Assembly: GCA_017415555.1 (NCBI GenBank)
Contig: JAFQGF010000055.1
Coordinates: 1-47,814 of the forward strand
Direction: 5' to 3'
DNA length: 47,814 bases
Source: Akkermansia sp.
Lineage (GTDB): Bacteria > Verrucomicrobiota > Verrucomicrobiia > Verrucomicrobiales > Akkermansiaceae
Part shown: piece after piece, positions 8,227 through 16,273 of the stretch
Layout of the letters: each line of letters begins with the position of its first letter
How positions within the stretch are numbered: the first letter of the stretch is position 1
Program-made: the position numbers and the translations under genes
The notes under the pieces: generated by a model
Database searches by the model: none
What the model was told of the DNA's origin: nothing
What the model saw: only the letters and a program-made list of their open reading frames with translations

Positions 8227-10914
8227 ATGAAATTACACTTACCTCTGGCTCTGCTTGCCGCCATCGTCTGTGTGAGCACGCCTGTTGCTCAAGCACGAAA
8301 TTACAGTAACGTCTCTGAATTCCTTCGTACGGAAGATAATCCTAATGGTATTTTCGAACACTCATACGATAAGGATACGGGAGCTGTTACCATCATACTC
8401 CATGAAGGCGATTTCAGCACTTTGGATATGTATCGTAGCGTGATAGGATCAACGCAAAAGCAATTAGAGGATGATGGTACCATTATGGGTGCAGCACCTT
8501 TAACTCTGGGAGGAACTGAAAAATACGTCTCCTCGAGCTACAATGATAACAAAACCGATGTTGTAAACTCCGTATCCATTACAGTGAACGGAGCTACTAA
8601 GGGGACAGGTTCTTACGATGACTACTCCCATATCACCGATTATAAAAATGAAATAATTGAAAGACATCTGAACATCTGCGGTATTGGCTATGCGAGCTGT
8701 CATGTTCAAGGTACAGAAAAAACCGATAGAATCAATATTACTGTAAACAGCGGTGATATTGACAGACTTGTCGGCGGTGCAAGCAATCCAGCAGGAACCA
8801 ACCATACAGCATCCGGAGAGCATAAATTAGTTGCCAAATATTATGGAAACATCTCGATTACAGTCAATGGAGGTAAGGTTAAACACTTAATCGGCGGACA
8901 TCATGGAAAGGAATATGATTTGATTCATACCATGATTGCCAATGAAGGATGTGCTTTACCCGGTTCGTATACTAACGATAAGGGTGTTCTCGTAGAAAAT
9001 GTTCTAAAGGACAATCATAACCAAATCATCAATCTCGATAAAGAAAAATATGAAGCTTTCATGTCTGGACTGGATGAAAAGTTCTGGTCAATTGGTGGCG
9101 ACATCAACATCACAGTCACAGGCGGAGAAATCGGCAACATCAAAGGTGCTGGCACGAAGGCTCATTCTGCAGATGGCGACGTGAATCTTCTCATGACCGG
9201 CGGCTCAGTTAGAGAAGACATTGTGGTTGGCTCCACAGGTGCATTTGCAGAACTTGGTGGCAATGCCACTGCTGTCATCAAAGGTGACGCCAGAGTTCTG
9301 GGTAATGTATATGGCACCATGTATGATACCGGAGATGCAACTTCTAAGGAAGATATCGAGCGCGGCCTTCCCGCCCCAGTCATCAAGGGCAAATCCTCTA
9401 TCCTTGTTGGCGGCAATGCCGTAGTGGAAGGCAACGTCTGCGCTGCTGGCGATGGTGGTATCGTTGAAGGCAACACCGAGGTATACCTGCTGGACAACGC
9501 CGTAGTGAAGGGCTTGGTATCCGGCATAGGTATCAATGGTGCAGCTCTGGCGAAGGATTCCACCGCCACACTGTATGTGGGCACCGAGAGCAAGGCTTAC
9601 ACGGGTTCCGTGGGGGCCATAGAAGGGTTCACAAAACTTATTGTGACGAAGGGGTCCTCTCTGCAGATGTCCGCTGGGAACGTGTTTGCGGCAAACAAAC
9701 AGATTATCACCCTTTCTGCAGCCAACCTGCAGAATGCAGCCCTTATCGGCACCTCTGCCATTGTGGGCAATGAAGGGCTGGAGCTGACACTGCTTGCGGA
9801 TGAGCCCCTGTCCAGCGGTAAGTACAAGATTGCAGAGCTGAGCAGCGGCAAGATGCGCGCCGCGACCAACAATCCGGATGGCTGGAGTGAGGAGAATGTG
9901 ACCGTAAACGGCATTGCCGGCATAAATGACACCGCTTGGGAGGGCACCACCCTGTACCTCACCTGGAAAGAGCAGAATGTAGATGCAGCCATCGTTTCCA
10001 ACTGGGGTGCATTCAAGAGCAGCCAGGCCTTCACCGGCACCCTGTGGGGCAACCGCAGCAATGCCGTGGTGCTGGATGACAAGACCGCAGCACCTGCGAC
10101 GGTGCCCAATGACGGCAAGGCTCCTGTTGCTGCAGCCGAGCAGCCGACACCCGCCGCCCATGCCACCACCCTTGCTTGGGCTTCCGCCTACGGCCAGAGC
10201 GGCCGCATCTCCAATGCCGGGGCGGACTACAGCCTGTATGGCGCCGCCATGGGCATTGAGCGTCAGTTCGGTGCCACAGGCAGCAGCATCGGTGTGGCCT
10301 TTGGTTACGACTGGGGCAAGGTGAGTCCCTTCACCACCACCGCTGCCGACCAGGAAACCTGGCACGCCGCTCTCTATGGCCGCGTAGGCACCTGGAAGGC
10401 CGGTAAGGGTATCGTGTCCGTGGACTGGAGCGCCGCCTATGGCGACACCACCACCGAGCACAACGACTTCGCCTCCGACTGGAGCCAGGACAGCTGGCAG
10501 CTCGACCTGCGTGCTACCTACGCCCAGGCCATCAGCGAGCGCGCCACCGCTTCCGTCTTTGCCGGGGTGCAGTACTACACGCACGATGACGCCGTGGTGG
10601 ACAACATGCACATCTCCTCCCTGCAGAACCTGCGCCTTACGGCCGGAGCCGGGCTGAGCTATGCCGCCACCGCCCGCACCAATGTGTACGGCCAGGCCAG
10701 CGTGTACTTTGACGCCATGCGCCACAACCCGCATGTGGATGCCAATGGCGCCTGCTTTAAGGGCACGAACCCCGGTCGCATTGGCGGTATCCTCAGCGTG
10801 GGAGCCGACTACAGCATCACCGACCGCTGGACACTGCGCGGCGCATACAGCTTCGATGTTGCCAAGAACAGCAATGAGCACAATGTAAACGCCGGCGTGC
10901 AGTACAGCTTCTGA
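8227..10914 (+). CDS. Autotransporter beta-barrel domain protein
   Basis: Predicted type V secreted surface protein of 895 residues. The ATG at 8227 is chosen over the in-frame ATG at 8161 because it begins a clean signal peptide, MKLHLPLALLAAIVC, with likely cleavage after VAQA. The passenger (about 30-640) has repeated ITVNGG / ITVTGG / LMTGG strands typical of a beta-helix. The C-terminal 250 residues, from about LAWASAYGQSG, form the outer-membrane barrel and end in the aromatic YSF signature. The first third is clearly AT-richer than the barrel region. Two inverted repeat sites lie upstream and a terminator-like hairpin follows. Ligand or role is unknown. Confidence 0.88.
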   Translation: MKLHLPLALLAAIVCVSTPVAQARNYSNVSEFLRTEDNPNGIFEHSYDKDTGAVTIILHEGDFSTLDMYRSVIGSTQKQLEDDGTIMGAAPLTLGGTEKYVSSSYNDNKTDVVNSVSITVNGATKGTGSYDDYSHITDYKNEIIERHLNICGIGYASCHVQGTEKTDRINITVNSGDIDRLVGGASNPAGTNHTASGEHKLVAKYYGNISITVNGGKVKHLIGGHHGKEYDLIHTMIANEGCALPGSYTNDKGVLVENVLKDNHNQIINLDKEKYEAFMSGLDEKFWSIGGDINITVTGGEIGNIKGAGTKAHSADGDVNLLMTGGSVREDIVVGSTGAFAELGGNATAVIKGDARVLGNVYGTMYDTGDATSKEDIERGLPAPVIKGKSSILVGGNAVVEGNVCAAGDGGIVEGNTEVYLLDNAVVKGLVSGIGINGAALAKDSTATLYVGTESKAYTGSVGAIEGFTKLIVTKGSSLQMSAGNVFAANKQIITLSAANLQNAALIGTSAIVGNEGLELTLLADEPLSSGKYKIAELSSGKMRAATNNPDGWSEENVTVNGIAGINDTAWEGTTLYLTWKEQNVDAAIVSNWGAFKSSQAFTGTLWGNRSNAVVLDDKTAAPATVPNDGKAPVAAAEQPTPAAHATTLAWASAYGQSGRISNAGADYSLYGAAMGIERQFGATGSSIGVAFGYDWGKVSPFTTTAADQETWHAALYGRVGTWKAGKGIVSVDWSAAYGDTTTEHNDFASDWSQDSWQLDLRATYAQAISERATASVFAGVQYYTHDDAVVDNMHISSLQNLRLTAGAGLSYAATARTNVYGQASVYFDAMRHNPHVDANGACFKGTNPGRIGGILSVGADYSITDRWTLRGAYSFDVAKNSNEHNVNAGVQYSF

Positions 10915-10939
10915 TAAGAAGAAAATCTGCATAAAGGGC

Positions 10940-10973
10940 CGGGCATGTCCGCGAAAGTGGGCATGCCCGCTTT
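10940..10973 (+). terminator. Terminator-like hairpin after the autotransporter
   Basis: Stem CGGGCATGTCC (10940-10950) with GGGCATGCCCG (10959-10969), containing one G-T pair, followed by only a short CTTTG. Weak T-run, so moderate confidence. Confidence 0.55.
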
Positions 10974-10984
10974 GCTGCCCGACA

Positions 10985-11125
10985 AAGGGAATTTGTGGCG
11001 GTACAAGTTACGATTCACGCTGACGCGTGAACGAGGTTGCGCTGCCGGGCAGCGCAGTGATGAGTATAGCCGCGCCGGAGGCGCGGGGGACTTCGAAAAT
11101 CGTAATCGAACTTCTCCAAATTCCC
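10985..11125. repeat. Small inverted-repeat element related to the composite repeats
   Basis: The ends are imperfect inverted repeats: GGGAATTTGTGG near 10987 on the left and CCAAATTCCC near 11116-11125 on the right. Further pairing follows inward (TTACGATT with AATCGTAA). Three hairpins lie inside, including GCGCTGCC/GCAGCGC and CCGCGCC/GGCGCGG. The outer end ATTTGTGG-N-GTACAA resembles the left end of the larger element at 11195. No gene is visible. Confidence 0.6.
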
Positions 11126-11136
11126 ATATATCGCGG

Positions 11137-11167
11137 CAATCTTTGGAACCCATATGGTCTTCAGCAA
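11137..11167. repeat. 31-bp direct repeat, left copy
   Basis: CAATCTTTGGAACCCATATG and the next 11 bases are repeated exactly at 11674-11704. The left copy can also form a stem with CCAAAGATT at 11178-11186. Confidence 0.9.
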
Positions 11168-11194
11168 CACATGTGTCCCAAAGATTAGCCCGGT

Positions 11195-11620
11195 AAATGG
11201 GGATTTGTGGAAGTACAATGGACAATGTACAAAGTGGAAGTTCCGCGAGCCGCAGGCTCGCCTGACTTAGAGCCCGCACAAGTGCGGGCGGCATATAGTA
11301 GCCCACGGTGTAGCCGCGTCAGCGGCGGAACCGTGGGGTCGCTCGAAAAAACAAACCGAACCCCACCGGATGGTGGGGTGGCATAAAGCAATGTAATAAA
11401 TTGATGCGTGGGCATTTCCGTCTTCGCACTTCGTGCTACGCCGTGACAGGATGCCACCCCTCCCTGCGTCGGGGTTCAAATAATTTATTCCTCCCAACCC
11501 AGGGCTTACGCCCTGGGCTACTCTGTGCCGCCTCGCCATGCGACGAGCTCCTGAATTTGGCGAGCCTACGGCTCGCGGAACTTTGACTTTGTAAATTGTA
11601 GATTCTACAAATCTCCATTT
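11195..11620. repeat. Composite nested-palindrome repeat, copy 2, with terminal inverted repeats
   Basis: Reading inward from both ends gives nearly the same sequence. The left end begins AAATGGGGATTTGTGG, passes TTTACAAAG-like bases and reaches GTTCCGCGAGCCGCAGGCTC. The right end, reverse-complemented, begins AAATGGAGATTTGTAG and reaches GTTCCGCGAGCCGTAGGCTC. Inside are the GGCGGCATATAGTAGCCCA arm, the CCCCACC/GGTGGGG hairpins and the CCCAGGGC/GCCCTGGG hairpin also found in the copy at 1-311. No plausible gene is present; short open frames across it are by-products of the hairpins. Confidence 0.8.
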
Positions 11621-11673
11621 GTCGAGCTTAGGGGGCTTGTTGGGAAATGGAGTTGATTATTCAATCGATAGTA

Positions 11674-11704
11674 CAATCTTTGGAACCCATATGGTCTTCA
11701 GCAA
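11674..11704. repeat. 31-bp direct repeat, right copy
   Basis: Exact duplicate of bases 11137-11167. The two copies bracket the composite repeat and are 537 bases apart. Confidence 0.9.
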
Positions 11705-11724
11705 GAAAAGCGGCTGTTAAATTC

Positions 11725-11753
11725 TTGACGCAAGCGCAATTCTCTGGTATAAG
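11725..11753 (+). promoter_or_regulatory. Promoter of the seven-gene operon
   Basis: TTGACG at 11725-11730, 17-base spacer, TATAAG at 11748-11753. Expected start near 11760 gives a leader of about 23 bases before ATG 11783. Confidence 0.65.
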
Positions 11754-11782
11754 TACGTGACACTGCAACAGTTAACGGCCAC

Positions 11783-13525
11783 ATGAACTGCCAGCTCTAT
11801 ATATTCGACTGTCTGACGGGCAAACTGCGCGTATCGGACAGTGATTTCATGACCATAGGCAAAGGTAGAAAATGCACATTCCGGGTGATGATGCGCCCGG
11901 AAGAGGCTGGTGTCTTTGCTCAGCGCAATGGTTTTTGCCGCTTTTTTCCCGGGAACGATGTAAAAAACTACTCCATAAACGGCACTCAACAGGAGACAGA
12001 TTTTTTCGTAAAGCAGGACACACATTATCTCTGCGTAATGGAGGGTGGCTGCTTTATTGTGTGGTATGGTGATGAAGATTCCCGACCGGATTTCAGCCAG
12101 TTTAATCCGCAGAGCTGGTATATATACACGCCGGAAAAACATGAATGGAGCTCCACACTGCGTCTGGCAGAGTTGCCCAACCACCCCGAAGCGGCCAATC
12201 CTCAGGCTCTGGTAACCTTTGATGGCCTGGGTTACTACGCCTTCCGGCTATCGGATGTGCTACAGGTGGCGGAGTTTCTGACCGATACCGATACACCGCT
12301 TCCGCAGATAGCGCCGGCGCGCCCTCAGGCTCAGAGCATATACAGGTGCCCCTCTTGCTGGTGTACTTTTGAAATTCAGCAAGCTGTCTATATTGCAACG
12401 CATAACAGCCTGATTGGTGATGAAAAACTAGGGCCGGACGAGATGCAGCGCTTTATCCCGGAAACACCCCCGGAGGGAGGTGTGGCGCTGGATTCCCGGG
12501 GTGGGCGCTGTCGCGAGCGCGCCTGTCCGAATTGCCACCATAAGTTACCGCCCTTCTTCGGGCAGATGTATCAGCACATTTTCTCGCTCATCGGCGTATC
12601 ATCTGCCGGCAAATCGTACTACCTCTCTGCACTGGTACACGAGCTGGAAAAAACCATGTCCAGAGATTTCGGCATTCCATTCCGGGATGCAGACCCGACA
12701 GCTAACGCCCCGCTCAATGACATGAGGATGCGAGTCTTCACGGCGGACACACCACAGGATGCCCACATCGGCAAAACTCACCTTCGCGGGCGCCTGTACC
12801 GCAATGTATGGAAAAACGGCGAGTACGCACGCATGCCGCGCCCCTTCATTTATACGCTCAACAAAAGGGAACGAGCTCATTCCATCGTTCTTTACGACAA
12901 TGCCGGGGAAAACTATGAACCCGGGCACAACAGTTCACAGATGTGCGGAGCAGACCACTTGAAAGTGGCCGATGCGCTCCTCTTCCTCTTCGACCCCACC
13001 ACAAACCCCGGATTCCGGGCACTACTACAGGATTCACCGGATCCGCAGCTTCAGAACAGCCTTGCCCCGCCCGGCAGACAAGCCCTTCTGCTGGCCGAAA
13101 CGGAGATGCGCCTGCGCACCTCGCTGAATTTGCCACCGGACAAACGGGTGTCCACCCCGATGGCCGTCATCATTGGTAAGCACGATGCCTGGCGCAGTCT
13201 GCTGGGGCCTGAACCGCTGCTGCCGGTGGTACGCAACGGACAAATCAAAGCGGACAATATAGCAGCGAACTCCGCCCGCCTGCGAGAACTTCTGTTCAGC
13301 ATCAGCCCGAACATCTGTGCCAACGCAGAAGCCGTGTCGGACAATGTTCGTTATTTTGCAGCGTCTTCCCTCGGAGCCCCGCCCTGCTCCTTCCGGGATG
13401 AGATAACGGGAGAAACGCTTCTGGGGCCGGCCGATGGCAAGATGCATCCTTTCCGGGTAACTGATGCCTTTCTGTGGGCACTCAGTTGCGTAGCTCCCAC
13501 ACTCCTGCCAGGTAACAACGGCTAA
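11783..13525 (+). CDS. FHA-like / zinc-ribbon / TRAFAC-type GTPase protein (unassigned)
   Basis: Protein of 580 residues with three parts. Residues 1-115 look like a divergent FHA domain (TIGKGRKCTFRV, later YSINGTQ), which would read phosphothreonine. Cysteine pairs C189/C192 and C248/C251 suggest a split zinc ribbon. Residues 265-575 form a P-loop GTPase: Walker A GVSSAGKS (271-278), switch motif DNAGE (372-376), and a base-specificity-like motif GKHD (465-468) in place of NKxD. No membrane segment is seen. It is the first gene of an operon, with the next start 3 bases after its stop, so it probably works with the two membrane proteins that follow. The overall layout resembles double-GTPase-type proteins of predicted conflict or signalling systems. 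Function unknown. Confidence 0.7.
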   Translation: MNCQLYIFDCLTGKLRVSDSDFMTIGKGRKCTFRVMMRPEEAGVFAQRNGFCRFFPGNDVKNYSINGTQQETDFFVKQDTHYLCVMEGGCFIVWYGDEDSRPDFSQFNPQSWYIYTPEKHEWSSTLRLAELPNHPEAANPQALVTFDGLGYYAFRLSDVLQVAEFLTDTDTPLPQIAPARPQAQSIYRCPSCWCTFEIQQAVYIATHNSLIGDEKLGPDEMQRFIPETPPEGGVALDSRGGRCRERACPNCHHKLPPFFGQMYQHIFSLIGVSSAGKSYYLSALVHELEKTMSRDFGIPFRDADPTANAPLNDMRMRVFTADTPQDAHIGKTHLRGRLYRNVWKNGEYARMPRPFIYTLNKRERAHSIVLYDNAGENYEPGHNSSQMCGADHLKVADALLFLFDPTTNPGFRALLQDSPDPQLQNSLAPPGRQALLLAETEMRLRTSLNLPPDKRVSTPMAVIIGKHDAWRSLLGPEPLLPVVRNGQIKADNIAANSARLRELLFSISPNICANAEAVSDNVRYFAASSLGAPPCSFRDEITGETLLGPADGKMHPFRVTDAFLWALSCVAPTLLPGNNG

Positions 13526-13528
13526 GCC

Positions 13529-16273
13529 ATGTCATTCCAATACATCCAATACAGCTCCCTGCCGGACGACACGACTACCGCTACCGTATACAGCCGCAGC
13601 ATGCCCACTGTGCTGACCAGAATGCTGGCGCTGCTCTGCCGGACGGATAGCCCGCGGCACTGCTACCGCCTGCTGACTTGTGGCAGCACCATTTTCCATG
13701 TACTAAGCTGCCGAACGACGGATGAAACCGGTTACTGCGTGCATCATCTGGTGCTCTCGCAGGAGGAAATGCAGGCACTGCGGCGCAATGCCTCCCGCCC
13801 CACACCGGCCGGCGTGATTCTGGCACTCTACAGCATCGACTTCTGGGCACCCGATATTTCTTGCGCACAGAACACCGTCAACACGGAGCCCCGCCTCACC
13901 GCCGCGGCCCTTCCGGATGCCCATGAGCAGCCCACCTGGAAACAGCTCACAGGCCACAAGAGCAATGCCAAGGTTCTACTTTGCCCGCCCTATGACAACA
14001 ACTGCGTTTTATGCCCGCCGGCCGATACCTCGCAAAGGGATATCCTGAAACTCCTGCATGAAAGTGATTGGATATCCACATCCCGCGGCTGGGGACGCAG
14101 TTTCACGACGGAAGGCAATGCAGAGTCACAACACGCTGAGTTCCTGCGCATTGTCATACCGGGTGCAAAACGTACAGATTTGCGTTATCCGGCCATTCTG
14201 GAGCTGACGGAACAGGAACTGGCGGCCGACGTGGAGCCACTCACCGCACCGACACAACACACCCCGAAGCCGCCCGAACAGCCTCTCTACCAGCAGGAGC
14301 CTCAAATACCCCGTTACCCATACAAATATAGCGAAACAGCGGATGAGGATGTGTTCAACATCCTGCCCCGACCACATAAATGGGTGCGGTGGATATGCGT
14401 ACTGGGTGGAGTATGGGTACTGTGGAGCGGTGTATCTCTGTTCTCCGGATTGTTCATGGATGAGGCCGGAGAAGTGGCAGGCACCATCATAACAACCATG
14501 AATGCCAGCGAGCATGTACTGCTGCTGGAGGAGCTGACAAACGCCCCCTACTCCCCGGAAACAACAGAGCGCAAGCTTGATAAGTTGGAGGCACACCTGA
14601 GCACGCAGCCTACATCTGCAGAAAATCCGCGTCAACTCCTGTTGCGCGAGTGCATTGACCTGCTGCGCAGTGCGTCTGCGGATGCTCACGGACACCCCGC
14701 CAATCTGGAAGCTCTTATCTCCAAAGCCGAGCAACTGGGCCTCGACCCAAACGCTCTGTGCCGGCTCTACATGCACGAAGCCACGCATGACCGCCCCATA
14801 GAAGAATGGCAAAATACCATGCCCGGCCAGGAGTTTCAAGCCTGGCAGCAGCTCCTGCAAACGCAGTCAAGACTCGCAGAGTGGCTTCTGCAACAGCCCT
14901 TCTCTCCGTACATGCCGGGCTACACAGATACGGCAGATGTGCCCTCCGATACACTGCCGCCCCATCAGCCCCATGCGGCTCAGGAACAACCAACTGTAGC
15001 ACAACAGGACACCAATCCGGAGCCGCCCGCACCATCGCCCGAGCCTGTGCAGGAAGCTCTAGCACCCCACATACTGCTGCCGGCATCCCCGCTGCCCGAT
15101 TCGCTGACAAAAGCACTGGCTGACACGAGCACCACACTGGATGTGCAGGCCTACGAAGCCGTACCAATGGGTAATGACATGCAGGGGCAGCCCCCGCAGA
15201 GCATGGGGACAGCCACCACTCTTCGTATAAGCCCCTCCGGTGATGAAGGTGTATGGCTCCTGCAACACAATGAAGAAAGCCCCGCCCTGCGACTGGAAGC
15301 GAAGAATGGCAAACTTATCTCCCTGACGATGCATGGCGAGCCGACAGCAGTTCTGCTGAAACTGGCCGATGAGCAAAACCGCCTCGGTACCTACATACTG
15401 CTCCCCAAGCAGGAGATACCGCTGTATGGCCTTGCCACCACAAGCCCGCAGCCGGTGCCTGATGCACAACTGATTCTCACCCCGGCTAAACTGATACTGG
15501 CGGCCCCGACACGAGAAAATCCGTACAAACGACTTGATTTGCAACCGGATTTCAACTTCAAACATCTCGACACCAGTATTCTCCTGCAACTACAGCCGGC
15601 GCAACGCCTGCGCCTGCCACGCTTTACCGCCGGCAACCGCATTATCATCAACTACGCTGCAAAAGAAGGGATGATACACTACACCTGTAAGGCAGGCAGG
15701 CTGGACAGCACCAACGACCTGTGTGACCTTTACAATCTGCAGTTGATGCAGACATTCAATTTCTCCGGTCCTGTTCTCAGCAGTTTCCTACAAACAGCCA
15801 ACACATGTTGCTGCGGGCAGCTACCGCAGGGAGACAGACTCTACACCCTGGCCACACTTTACGAGCTGACCGCCCCGCAGAACGCGACGCTTCCTATCAA
15901 GCAACACAACTTGCTGGTGGAACGCTACCGCCAGCTTTTCAAGAACCCCCGCTTTGCCGGGCAATTGGAAAACATATTCCAGCAAACCCCGCAACTCTGC
16001 CTTACCCCCGATGAGGCAAAAGGCCGGGGCAACAGCCACAACCGAGCCCGCAACAGAATCAGGCACCAGCTCAGCAGCAAACACTCCCTGCAGGATATTC
16101 GCAACGCTATCTGCGAGACTCTTACCCAAACGATTCGTCAGACATACAAAACAGAGTTTGCCCGCAGTATTAACCACAACAGTGCACATCTTGTCCTTCG
16201 ACTCGAAAGCGTCAGCCCGGGCCCGAATCATGAGCTTATTTGGTACTACACCCTTTCCCCCCTGATTCCCTGA
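13529..16273 (+). CDS. Membrane-anchored GTPase-associated-like protein (unassigned)
   Basis: Protein of 914 residues, not recognised by name. Residues 1-115 (YSSLPDD, CYRLLTCGSTIFHVLSC, YCVHHLVLS) resemble the N-terminal domain of GTPase-associated protein 1 families, which occur beside GTPases in predicted conflict systems; this is by eye only. A single hydrophobic span lies near residues 286-306 (WICVLGGVWVLWSGVSLFSG). A proline- and glutamine-rich linker covers about 475-510, and a beta-rich C-terminal region of about 380 residues follows. The likely topology is N-terminus in the cytosol and C-terminus outside. It starts 3 bases after the GTPase gene, and its stop overlaps the next start in TGATG at 16271-16275. 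Confidence 0.6.
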   Translation: MSFQYIQYSSLPDDTTTATVYSRSMPTVLTRMLALLCRTDSPRHCYRLLTCGSTIFHVLSCRTTDETGYCVHHLVLSQEEMQALRRNASRPTPAGVILALYSIDFWAPDISCAQNTVNTEPRLTAAALPDAHEQPTWKQLTGHKSNAKVLLCPPYDNNCVLCPPADTSQRDILKLLHESDWISTSRGWGRSFTTEGNAESQHAEFLRIVIPGAKRTDLRYPAILELTEQELAADVEPLTAPTQHTPKPPEQPLYQQEPQIPRYPYKYSETADEDVFNILPRPHKWVRWICVLGGVWVLWSGVSLFSGLFMDEAGEVAGTIITTMNASEHVLLLEELTNAPYSPETTERKLDKLEAHLSTQPTSAENPRQLLLRECIDLLRSASADAHGHPANLEALISKAEQLGLDPNALCRLYMHEATHDRPIEEWQNTMPGQEFQAWQQLLQTQSRLAEWLLQQPFSPYMPGYTDTADVPSDTLPPHQPHAAQEQPTVAQQDTNPEPPAPSPEPVQEALAPHILLPASPLPDSLTKALADTSTTLDVQAYEAVPMGNDMQGQPPQSMGTATTLRISPSGDEGVWLLQHNEESPALRLEAKNGKLISLTMHGEPTAVLLKLADEQNRLGTYILLPKQEIPLYGLATTSPQPVPDAQLILTPAKLILAAPTRENPYKRLDLQPDFNFKHLDTSILLQLQPAQRLRLPRFTAGNRIIINYAAKEGMIHYTCKAGRLDSTNDLCDLYNLQLMQTFNFSGPVLSSFLQTANTCCCGQLPQGDRLYTLATLYELTAPQNATLPIKQHNLLVERYRQLFKNPRFAGQLENIFQQTPQLCLTPDEAKGRGNSHNRARNRIRHQLSSKHSLQDIRNAICETLTQTIRQTYKTEFARSINHNSAHLVLRLESVSPGPNHELIWYYTLSPLIP

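Noticed and set aside
9205..10932. Long open frame of 575 codons opposite the autotransporter
   Set aside because: Shadow of the barrel-coding region; the product is a low-complexity Gly/Ala/Val/His pattern with no domain.
10945..11618. Short open frames in the repeat-rich gap on both strands
   Set aside because: They run through hairpins of the composite elements, and their products merely repeat the hairpin sequence.
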